From Acidovorax sp. (GTDB taxonomy: Bacteria > Pseudomonadota > Gammaproteobacteria > Burkholderiales > Burkholderiaceae_C): a stretch of 20,757 bases of DNA. A program made the translations under genes and the position numbers. The stretch is from positions 1 to 20,757 of the forward strand of contig JASLFM010000409.1 of NCBI GenBank assembly GCA_030150585.1, in the 5' to 3' direction. The notes beneath the pieces were generated by a model. That model saw only the letters and a program-made list of their open reading frames with translations. It did no database searches and was not told the DNA's origin. Position 1 is the first letter of the stretch; each line of letters opens with the position of its first letter. Below, in pieces: positions 7,906-13,856 of this stretch.

Positions 7906-9924
7906 ATGCCCGATTCTGCCCCGCCTTCTCCGCCGGAAACGCCGCGCCTCACGCTGGCCCAGTACCTGGAGCGCCGGGGCCGATGTTCGCCGTCCGAGGC
8001 GGTGGCCCTGGCCGCAGGGTTGCTTGATGCGCTGCAGGCCGCCCATGCACAGGGGCGGGTGCACGGGGCCTTGGCGCTCGACTGCGTGCAGGTCGACGCC
8101 AGCACGCTGGAGCGGCTGGAAATCACGGGCTGGGGGGCTTCCCGTGCTGCCGCCCCCGCGCAGGACCTGCGCGAAGCTGCGCGCATGCTGGCGGCGCTGG
8201 CCACGGGACGCCTGCCGGCCGCGCAAGAGGAGCCCGGCGCTGATCTGGATGAGCCGCTGCGCTCCCTGCTTGTCCGGGCGCTTTCGCCCGGGGGCTTCGC
8301 ATCCGCCGAGGAGTTCCGCGAGGCGCTGCGCGCCTGGGATGCCGCCGAAGGCGCCGCCGTGCCCGGTACGCGCAACGCCACGCTGGAGTTCCTGCTGCGC
8401 CGCATGCGCCACCAGAGCGACTTTCCCGCCCTGTCCGATTCGGTGGCGCGCATCCAGCGCGTGGCCCACTCTGAGAACGACAGCGTCAGCGACCTCACGC
8501 ACGAAATCCTCAAGGACGTGGCGCTGACCCACAAGCTGCTGCGCCTCGTCAACGGCGTGCTCTATGCGCGCGCGGGCCGGGGCACGATCAGCACGGTTTC
8601 GCGCGCAGTGAGCCTGGTGGGCTTCAATGCCGTGCGTGACATGGCGCTGAGCCTGGTGTTGCTGGACCACATGCAGGACCGCGCCCATGCTGGCCGCATG
8701 CGCGAGGAGTTCCTGCGCGCCATGATGGCGGGCTCGGTGGCCGCCGAGCTGTGCAGCGCTGCCCCGGAGGCGGAGGAAGCCTTCATTGGCGCCATGTTCC
8801 AGAACCTTGGCCGCTTGTTGTGCGAGTTCTATTTCCCGCAGGAGGCGCAGCAGATTCGCGCCCTGGCGGCGGGCGGGCGCTACGCCGGAGGCGAGCAGGC
8901 CGCGGCAGAGCAGGTGCTGGGCCTGAGCCTGGAAGACCTGGGGGCAGGGGTGGCGCGTGCCTGGGGCTTGCCCGAGAGCCTGCAGCGCTGCATGCGCACG
9001 CCCCTGGGTTCCCCGCCGCTGCGCGCGCCCGAGCGCGGCGTGGAGCGGCTGCGCTGGGCCGCGCGCGCGGCCAACGAGTCGGCTGCGGCCCTGCTGCACT
9101 CCGCGCCAGAGCAGGCCGAGGCGCGCCTGCGCCTGCTCGCCACGCAATACGCACGCACGCTGTCCATGTCCGCCGAGGCGATCGGCACGGCGACCTTGCG
9201 CGCGCGCCAGAAGCTCGTGGCCCTGGCCGATGCGCTGGAGCTGCATGTGGAGCCCGACTCCCTGGCGGCGCGCCTGCTGCGCCTGCCGCAGCCCGGGGGC
9301 GCGCCTCCTGCCGCCGAGGACATGCTCGCCTCGCACGAGCTGCGCGCCGCGCCGCCCACGCCGCTGCCCGCCGTGCTGGTGGCCCGCCCCGGCGATCTGC
9401 CCGCACAGGCCCTGGTGGCGCAGGTGCTGGCTGCAGGCGTGCAGGACATCACCAACGCCATGGTCGAGAGCTTCGAGCTCAACGACGTGCTGCGCATGAT
9501 CCTCGAGACCATGTTCCGCGCGCTGGGTGTGCGCCGCATGGTGTTCTGCCTGCGCGATACCCGCTCCGACCTGCTCACGGGCCGGTTCGGCCTGGGCGAG
9601 GACAGCGATGCCGCCGTGCGGGCCCTGCGGGTGCCGCTGAAGGCGCCGGGCGACCTCTTCGCGGCCGTGTGCCTGCGCGGGGCCGATACGCTGATCGGCG
9701 ACGCCACCGAGGCGCGCATGCGCGCCCGGCTGCCGGACTGGTACCGCCAGGGGATCAATGCCGCCACGTTTCTGCTGCTGCCGCTGCAGATCAAGGGCCA
9801 GCCCTTCGCGCTGATCTACGCCGACCATGCCCAGGCGGGTGCGATCCGCGTGGATGACCGGGCCCTTGGCCTGCTGCGCACGCTGCGCAACCAGGCCGTG
9901 ATGGCCTTCCGGCAGGCGGGGTGA
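7906..9924 (+). CDS. HDOD-domain signalling protein with kinase-lobe remnant and GAF domain
   Basis: 672 residues in three parts. Residues about 15-147 resemble the C-lobe of a Hanks-type Ser/Thr kinase: LLDALQAAHAQGRVHGALALDCVQV sits where 'LHAxGIVHRDLKPxNIL' is expected and LEITGWGAS replaces the DFG region, followed by a helical tail ending FASAEEFREALRAW. The catalytic Asp residues and the whole N-lobe are missing, so it cannot be an active kinase. Residues about 160-365 form the HDOD domain (HQSDFPALSDSVARIQRVA, LKDVALTHKLLRLVN, AVSLVGFNAVRDMAL), with FQNLGRLL where HD phosphodiesterases carry their His-Asp pair. Residues about 505-670 look like a GAF sensor (ITNAMVESFELNDVLRMILETMFRAL). 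Start taken as ATG 7906; GTG 7867 would add 13 unlikely residues. Probably a cytoplasmic signalling protein with unknown partner. Confidence 0.85.
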   Translation: MPDSAPPSPPETPRLTLAQYLERRGRCSPSEAVALAAGLLDALQAAHAQGRVHGALALDCVQVDASTLERLEITGWGASRAAAPAQDLREAARMLAALATGRLPAAQEEPGADLDEPLRSLLVRALSPGGFASAEEFREALRAWDAAEGAAVPGTRNATLEFLLRRMRHQSDFPALSDSVARIQRVAHSENDSVSDLTHEILKDVALTHKLLRLVNGVLYARAGRGTISTVSRAVSLVGFNAVRDMALSLVLLDHMQDRAHAGRMREEFLRAMMAGSVAAELCSAAPEAEEAFIGAMFQNLGRLLCEFYFPQEAQQIRALAAGGRYAGGEQAAAEQVLGLSLEDLGAGVARAWGLPESLQRCMRTPLGSPPLRAPERGVERLRWAARAANESAAALLHSAPEQAEARLRLLATQYARTLSMSAEAIGTATLRARQKLVALADALELHVEPDSLAARLLRLPQPGGAPPAAEDMLASHELRAAPPTPLPAVLVARPGDLPAQALVAQVLAAGVQDITNAMVESFELNDVLRMILETMFRALGVRRMVFCLRDTRSDLLTGRFGLGEDSDAAVRALRVPLKAPGDLFAAVCLRGADTLIGDATEARMRARLPDWYRQGINAATFLLLPLQIKGQPFALIYADHAQAGAIRVDDRALGLLRTLRNQAVMAFRQAG

Positions 9925-9940
9925 AGCGCGGCGCCGCCGA

Positions 9941-9946
9941 TAATCG
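9941..9946 (+). promoter_or_regulatory. candidate -10 element for rodA
   Basis: TAATCG ends 6 nt before the rodA ATG, in the 28-bp gap after the HDOD gene. It is a partial consensus match with no clear -35. A G-run (9946-9950) close to the ATG could instead be a short ribosome site, so read-through from upstream remains possible. Confidence 0.2.
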
Positions 9947-9952
9947 GGGGTT

Positions 9953-11125
9953 ATGTCTGCCGTTTTCGATAAACCGTCGCTCGCGCAGCGCATCCTGCCC
10001 CTGTTCCGCGGGTTCGACGGGCCTCTGGTGCTCCTGATCCTGCTGCTTGCGGGGGCGGGGCTGCTGGCCATGTATTCCTCGGGCTACGACCACGGCACGC
10101 GCTTCGTGGACCATGGCCGCAACATGGTCATTGCGGCCACCATCCTGTTCGTCGTGGCCCAGGTGCCGCCGCAAAAGCTCATGGCGCTGGCCGTGCCCCT
10201 GTACTCGCTGGGGGTGGCCCTGCTGGTGGCCGTGGCGCTGTTCGGCATCACCAAGAAGGGGGCTCAGCGCTGGATCAACGTGGGCGTGGTCATCCAGCCC
10301 AGCGAAATCCTCAAGATCGCCATGCCGCTGATGCTGGCCTGGTGGTTCCAGAAGCGCGAGGGCCAGTTGCGCCCACTCGACTTCGTGGTGGCCGGCGCAT
10401 TGCTCGTGGTGCCCGTGGGGCTGATCATGAAGCAGCCCGACCTGGGCACCTCGCTGCTCGTGCTGGCCGCCGGGCTGTCGGTGATCTTCTTCGCGGGCCT
10501 GTCGTGGCGACTGGTGCTGCCGCCCGTGGTGATCGGGGCCATCGGCGTCGCACTCATTGTGGGCTTCGAGCCGCAGCTGTGCGCCGACGGCGTTCGCTGG
10601 CCCGTGCTGCACGACTACCAGCAGCAGCGCATCTGCACCCTGCTCGACCCGACCCGCGATCCGCTGGGCAAGGGCTTTCACATCATCCAGGGCATGATCG
10701 CCATCGGATCGGGTGGCTTCTGGGGCAAGGGCTTCATGGCGGGCACGCAGACCCACCTCGAATTCATCCCCGAGCGCACCACGGACTTCATCTTCGCGGC
10801 CTATTCGGAAGAATTCGGCCTCGTGGGCAACCTGTTCATCATCGTGTGCTTCCTGTTCATGGTATGGCGCGGGCTGGCCATCGCCGTGGGGGCGGGCACG
10901 CTGTTCGGGCGCCTCATGGCGGGGGCGGTGTCCATGATCTTCTTCACCTATGCTTTTGTGAATATGGGCATGGTCAGCGGCATCCTGCCCGTGGTGGGCG
11001 TGCCCCTGCCGTTCATCAGCTACGGCGGTACCGCCATGGTCACGCTGGGGCTGGCCCTGGGGGTGCTGATGTCGGTTGCGCGCGCGCAGCGCTTGCCGGC
11101 CCAGGAAGCTAAGCCCGCCTTTTGA
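9953..11125 (+). CDS. rodA: rod-shape-determining peptidoglycan glycosyltransferase RodA
   Basis: 390 residues, SEDS family, about ten membrane helices in the inner membrane. RodA polymerises lipid II glycan strands during cell elongation with the class B PBP2. Diagnostic blocks: GAQRWINVGVVIQPSEILKIA (103-123), MKQPDLGTSLLVLAAGL (159-175), HDYQQQRICTLLDPTRDPLG (220-239), IQGMIAIGSGGFWGKGF (245-261), HLEFIPERTTDFIFAAYSEEFG (268-289, with D278 aligned to the catalytic Asp of the family) and PLPFISYGGTAM (near the C-terminus). FtsW is excluded by length and by the DYQQQRI and TTDFIFA phrasing. It starts 28 bp after the HDOD gene. The usual neighbours mreBCD and the PBP2 gene are not in the window on the visible side. 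Confidence 0.95.
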   Translation: MSAVFDKPSLAQRILPLFRGFDGPLVLLILLLAGAGLLAMYSSGYDHGTRFVDHGRNMVIAATILFVVAQVPPQKLMALAVPLYSLGVALLVAVALFGITKKGAQRWINVGVVIQPSEILKIAMPLMLAWWFQKREGQLRPLDFVVAGALLVVPVGLIMKQPDLGTSLLVLAAGLSVIFFAGLSWRLVLPPVVIGAIGVALIVGFEPQLCADGVRWPVLHDYQQQRICTLLDPTRDPLGKGFHIIQGMIAIGSGGFWGKGFMAGTQTHLEFIPERTTDFIFAAYSEEFGLVGNLFIIVCFLFMVWRGLAIAVGAGTLFGRLMAGAVSMIFFTYAFVNMGMVSGILPVVGVPLPFISYGGTAMVTLGLALGVLMSVARAQRLPAQEAKPAF

Positions 11126-11151
11126 CGCGGATTGCCCGCTGGGGGTACAAG
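11122..11151 (+). promoter_or_regulatory. probable sigma70-type promoter for the YegP-like gene
   Basis: TTGACG (11122-11127) and TACAAG (11146-11151) are separated by 18 bp, matching five and four of six consensus positions. The -35 overlaps the rodA stop codon. The predicted start near 11158 leaves a leader of about 35 nt that includes the GGAGG before the next gene. Confidence 0.45.
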
Positions 11152-11191
11152 GGGCGGGCCAAGCTGTCTTGGCGCAACCCGGAGGACCCCC

Positions 11192-11533
11192 ATGGCGGCA
11201 AAGTTCGAGCTGAAAAAGTCGCAGAACGACAAGTACCTGTTCAACCTGGTGGCGCCCAACGGGCAGGTGGTGCTGACCAGCGAACCTTACGAATCCCGTG
11301 CCGGCGCGCTGACCGGCATCGAATCCGTGCGCAAGAACGCGCTCCAGGGCGTGCGGTTCGGCCGCCTGTGCGCCCGCAACGGCGCACCGTACTTCACGCT
11401 CAAGGCGCCCAATGGTCAGGTCATCGGCCAAAGCCAGATGTACGCGGGAGAGAAGGCGCGCGAAGTGGGCATAGAGGCTGTGCAAACCCATGCCCCGCAT
11501 GCCCCGCTGGACGACCAGACGGCAGCGGGCTGA
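11192..11533 (+). CDS. YegP-like DUF1508 (UPF0339) protein with two tandem repeats
   Basis: 113 residues, the normal size for the family. Two copies of the DUF1508 unit are visible: residues about 4-50 (KFELKKSQNDKYLFNLVAPNGQVVLTSEPYES) and about 55-103 (RFGRLCARNGAPYFTLKAPNGQVIGQSQMYAG). Each has the 'Y-F-x-L-x-APNGQV' core and a closing 'GIE-V' helix (GIESVRKNA, GIEAVQTHA). Such proteins are small, soluble and alpha/beta; their biochemical role is not established. The start is ATG 11192, decided by the perfect GGAGG at 11181-11185; the frame is open upstream to 11132 but without a ribosome site. It has its own probable promoter overlapping the end of rodA. Confidence 0.9.
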   Translation: MAAKFELKKSQNDKYLFNLVAPNGQVVLTSEPYESRAGALTGIESVRKNALQGVRFGRLCARNGAPYFTLKAPNGQVIGQSQMYAGEKAREVGIEAVQTHAPHAPLDDQTAAG

Positions 11534-11572
11534 GGCCTGCCCCGGTGCGCCGCGGGGGCATGGTGGCGTGCC

Positions 11573-11578
11573 TACAAT
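11573..11578 (+). promoter_or_regulatory. candidate -10 element for tldD
   Basis: TACAAT, five of six matches to TATAAT, ends exactly 6 nt before the tldD ATG. There is no Shine-Dalgarno in between and no clear -35 at 16-18 bp. This position predicts transcription starting at the initiation codon. Confidence 0.35.
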
Positions 11579-11584
11579 GTCCCC

Positions 11585-13045
11585 ATGATTGCCCGCGAAC
11601 CCACTCTCGAACGCTTGGCCACGGCCCGGCAGCTCCTGCTGGAGCCTTTTGGCCTGGATGAATCCCATTTGGCGAAGGCCCTCGCCGAGATCCGGGCGCA
11701 CCAGGTGGATGACGCCGACCTGTACTTCCAATACACCCGCAGCGAGGGCTGGAGCCTGGAGGAAGGCATCGTCAAGACCGGCTCCTTCAGCATCGACCAG
11801 GGGGTGGGCGTGCGTGCCGTGAGCGGGGAGAAGACGGCGTTCGCCTACTCCGACGACATCTCCGCGGCCTCGCTGCTCGACGCAGCGCATACCGTGCGGT
11901 CGATTTCCGCTGCAGCGCAGAGCCGGAAGGCGAAGGTTGCTGCACAAAAGATAGCGCCGGGCCGCTCGCTCTACCCGGGGCTCGATCCGATCGCCACGCT
12001 GGACAGCACGGCCAAGGTGCAGTTGCTCGAAAAGGTGGAGCAGCGCGCGCGCGCCAAGGACCCGCGCATCGTGCAGGTCATGGCGGGGCTCGCGAGCGAG
12101 TACGACGTGGTGCTCGTGGCGCGTGCCGACGGCACGCTCGCGGCCGACGTGCGGCCGCTCGTGCGCCTGTCGGTCACCGTGATCGCGCAGCAAGGCGCGC
12201 GCCGCGAGATGGGCTCGGCCGGTGGCGGCGGTCGTTTCGGTCTGGCGTACTTCGACGACGCGCAGATCGCGCAGTACGTGGACGAGGCCGTCAACGCGGC
12301 CCTGGTCAACCTCGATTCGCGTCCCGCGCCAGCGGGCGAGATGACCGTGGTGCTCGGCCCGGGCTGGCCCGGCGTGCTGCTCCACGAGGCCGTGGGCCAC
12401 GGCCTGGAGGGCGACTTCAACCGAAAAGGCTCCTCGGCTTTCAGCGGCCGCATCGGCCAGCGCGTGGCGGCCAAGGGCGTGACAGTGCTCGACGACGGCA
12501 CCATTGCCGACCGGCGCGGCTCGCTCAACGTCGACGACGAAGGCCAGGCCACGCAGCGCAACGTGCTCATCGAGGACGGCATCCTCAAGGGCTACATCCA
12601 GGACGCCATGAACGCCCGCTTGATGGGCGCGAAGCCCACGGGCAACGGCCGCCGCGAGAGCTATGCCCACATTCCCATGCCGCGCATGACCAACACGTAC
12701 ATGCTGGGCGGCGACAAGGATCCGGCCGAGATCGTCGCGAGCATGAAGCGCGGCCTGTACGCCACCAATTTCGGCGGCGGTCAGGTGGACATTACGAGCG
12801 GCAAGTTCGTGTTCTCGGCCAGCGAGGCGTACTGGGTGGAGAACGGCAAGATTCTCTATCCCGTCAAGGGCGCCACCATCGTGGGCAGCGGCCCCGAGTC
12901 GCTCAAGCGAGTCAGCATGATCGGCAACGACATGCGCCTCGACAGCGGGGTGGGTACCTGTGGCAAGGAAGGCCAGAGCGTGCCCGTGGGCGTGGGCCAG
13001 CCCACGCTGCGCATCGACGGGCTCACGGTGGGCGGCACCGCCTGA
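11585..13045 (+). CDS. tldD: metalloprotease TldD
   Basis: 486 residues, full length for TldD. With TldE/PmbA it forms the cytoplasmic zinc protease known to process microcin B17 and the antitoxin CcdA and to degrade unfolded peptides. The zinc motif HEAVGHGLEGD (H267, E268, H272) and the C-terminal zinc-ligand cysteine C459 in GVGTCGKEGQSVPVGVGQP are both present. Other family blocks are DLYFQYTRSEGWSLEEGIVK (45-64), GPGWPGVLLHEAVGH, NRKGSSAFSGRIGQ (279-292), ESYAHIPMPRMTNTYM (358-373) and ATNFGGGQVDITSGKFVF (393-410). The more conserved HExxxH motif and length favour TldD over TldE. The partner gene is not here, which is usual. No Shine-Dalgarno precedes the ATG; TACAAT lies 6 nt upstream. 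Confidence 0.96.
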   Translation: MIAREPTLERLATARQLLLEPFGLDESHLAKALAEIRAHQVDDADLYFQYTRSEGWSLEEGIVKTGSFSIDQGVGVRAVSGEKTAFAYSDDISAASLLDAAHTVRSISAAAQSRKAKVAAQKIAPGRSLYPGLDPIATLDSTAKVQLLEKVEQRARAKDPRIVQVMAGLASEYDVVLVARADGTLAADVRPLVRLSVTVIAQQGARREMGSAGGGGRFGLAYFDDAQIAQYVDEAVNAALVNLDSRPAPAGEMTVVLGPGWPGVLLHEAVGHGLEGDFNRKGSSAFSGRIGQRVAAKGVTVLDDGTIADRRGSLNVDDEGQATQRNVLIEDGILKGYIQDAMNARLMGAKPTGNGRRESYAHIPMPRMTNTYMLGGDKDPAEIVASMKRGLYATNFGGGQVDITSGKFVFSASEAYWVENGKILYPVKGATIVGSGPESLKRVSMIGNDMRLDSGVGTCGKEGQSVPVGVGQPTLRIDGLTVGGTA

Positions 13046-13068
13046 TTCCGCAGCCCGGCATACCGGCG

Positions 13069-13074
13069 CACAAT
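13069..13074 (+). promoter_or_regulatory. candidate -10 element for the gene at 13081
   Basis: CACAAT (four of six consensus positions) ends 6 nt before the ATG at 13081, in the 35-bp gap after tldD. No Shine-Dalgarno is present. Co-transcription with tldD is the alternative. Confidence 0.25.
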
Positions 13075-13080
13075 CCGGCC

Positions 13081-13611
13081 ATGCCGTCGCCACGCACTTC
13101 GCTGCCGCTGCCCGGGCAGTCGTTCAATGCCATCAGCCGCTTCCTGCGCGAAGGGTTGGCTGACGAGGACTCCCGCCAGATGCGCGACAGCCTGGGCGCG
13201 CTTTCGCAGCAGATCGAAGAGGCCGTGAATGCCCGCCGCCGGCACAAGGACGCAGCGGCCATCGTGCCCACCGTGCAAGCCCTGGTGCGTGTCGCGCGCG
13301 AGCACCAGCTGTTCCTGACGGGGCTGGGCTCCGCTTGGCATGCGCTCTACGAGTTCGGCGCCTATCAGCGCGCGCTGCGCGAACTGCGCAATGCGCTCGA
13401 TGCGTGGCTGCGCGCGCTTGAGCAGCGCAGTGGCCGCGAAGGGAGGGCGTTCGGTCAGTTCGAACTGCTGGCCTGGCGCACGCTGGGCGAGGCGCTGTTG
13501 CTCATCGATATGTACGAACAGGGTGGCGTATCGCCGAGCGAATGGCCCCGCAGCCAGCCTCTGCCACGCCCACCGCTGCTGGTACGCCTTCGGCGCTGGC
13601 TGGGCCATTGA
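13081..13611 (+). CDS. conserved-looking hypothetical soluble helical protein
   Basis: 176 residues; I do not recognise the family. There is no signal peptide or membrane segment. The composition predicts almost entirely alpha helix, with amphipathic stretches FNAISRFLREGLADEDSRQM (15-34), LSQQIEEAVNARRRHKD and QRALRELRNALDAWLRALEQR, and a basic, proline-rich C-terminus (about 157-176: LPRPPLLVRLRRWLGH). The coding frame is supported by GC-rich third positions over the full length and by the good fit between the tldD stop and the aroG leader. It begins 35 bp after tldD without a Shine-Dalgarno. No function can be proposed from the sequence. Confidence 0.7.
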   Translation: MPSPRTSLPLPGQSFNAISRFLREGLADEDSRQMRDSLGALSQQIEEAVNARRRHKDAAAIVPTVQALVRVAREHQLFLTGLGSAWHALYEFGAYQRALRELRNALDAWLRALEQRSGREGRAFGQFELLAWRTLGEALLLIDMYEQGGVSPSEWPRSQPLPRPPLLVRLRRWLGH

Positions 13612-13652
13612 GCCACTCCGCAGGCGTTGCCGCCGCACAACGCTGGGGGATG

Positions 13653-13680
13653 TTGCACCGCCGCAGGACTGTGCTACATT
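13653..13680 (+). promoter_or_regulatory. probable promoter of the aroG leader (extended -10)
   Basis: TACATT at 13675-13680 is preceded by TGC, giving an extended -10 (TGnTAnnnT). TTGCAC at 13653-13658 lies 16 bp upstream as a weak -35. The predicted start, about 7 nt after the -10, falls at the ATG of the leader peptide (13688). Confidence 0.45.
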
Positions 13681-13687
13681 GGGCTGT

Positions 13688-13744
13688 ATGCCAGTGCGTA
13701 GCGCTTTCTACTTTTACTTTTGGTTCTCTGTCCCAGGCGGATGA
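13688..13744 (+). CDS. aromatic-amino-acid leader peptide of aroG (attenuator peptide)
   Basis: 18 codons: MPVRSAFYFYFWFSVPGG, then TGA. Residues 7-13 (13706-13726) are Phe-Tyr-Phe-Tyr-Phe-Trp-Phe, seven consecutive aromatic codons covering all three aromatic amino acids. It lies 112 bp upstream of aroG and is followed by an intrinsic terminator, the arrangement of amino-acid attenuators such as those before pheA and trpE. Its job would be to make a ribosome stall when charged tRNA-Phe, tRNA-Tyr or tRNA-Trp is scarce. There is no Shine-Dalgarno: a probable extended -10 ends 7 nt before the ATG, so the peptide may be read from a leaderless transcript. It is the end of a longer open frame from 13340, but that part is a shadow of the preceding gene. 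Confidence 0.85.
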   Translation: MPVRSAFYFYFWFSVPGG

Positions 13745-13758
13745 GAGGCGAGCGCGCA
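13695..13758 (+). promoter_or_regulatory. attenuator pause hairpin (region 1:2) and antiterminator arm
   Basis: GCGCT (13701-13705), just before the aromatic codons, can pair with AGCGC (13751-13755), extended by TGC (13695-13697) with GCA (13756-13758) across a 3-nt bulge. Region 2 also contains GGCGG (13736-13740), which can pair with CCGCC (13785-13789) in the terminator's left arm, extended by TG with CA across one mismatch. The two states exclude each other as attenuation requires. Pairings were found by eye, not by energy calculation. Confidence 0.6.
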
Positions 13759-13782
13759 AGCACCCTGAACACCTCACACGAC

Positions 13783-13821
13783 AACCGCCGACGCTGAAAA
13801 GCCCGGCGGTTTTTTGTTTTT
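13783..13821 (+). terminator. intrinsic terminator of the aroG attenuator
   Basis: Arms AACCGCCG (13783-13790) and CGGCGGTT (13804-13811) pair perfectly over 8 bp. Inside, GCT-GAAA-AGC (13793-13802) forms a further 3-bp stem with a GNRA tetraloop. Six Ts, a G and five Ts follow. It sits between the leader peptide and aroG, so it must be conditionally avoided for aroG to be expressed. Confidence 0.85.
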
Positions 13822-13856
13822 CCCTCCCACTCTTCCACTGTTCGAGAAAAAGCCCC

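Noticed and set aside
7492..10071. 859-codon open frame on the minus strand
   Set aside because: Antisense to the HDOD gene and the start of rodA, with low-complexity composition and no motif. Treated as a shadow.
11133..11158. GCCCGC/GCGGGC hairpin after rodA as a terminator
   Set aside because: Long loop, short stem and no T-run; the same stretch is better explained as the promoter spacer and start region of the next gene.
11538..11560. TGCCCC/GGGGCA hairpin after the YegP-like gene as a terminator
   Set aside because: Six-bp stem but no T-run on either strand; it could be chance in GC-rich DNA.
9791..13093. 1100-codon open frame on the minus strand
   Set aside because: It runs antisense across rodA, the YegP-like gene and tldD, all well supported by family motifs. 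It is His/Gly/Gln/Arg-rich without recognisable domains, the usual shadow in GC-rich DNA.
13542..13856. Upstream extension of the aroG frame
   Set aside because: It would run through the leader peptide and the terminator in another frame. Family alignment and a ribosome site support ATG 13857.
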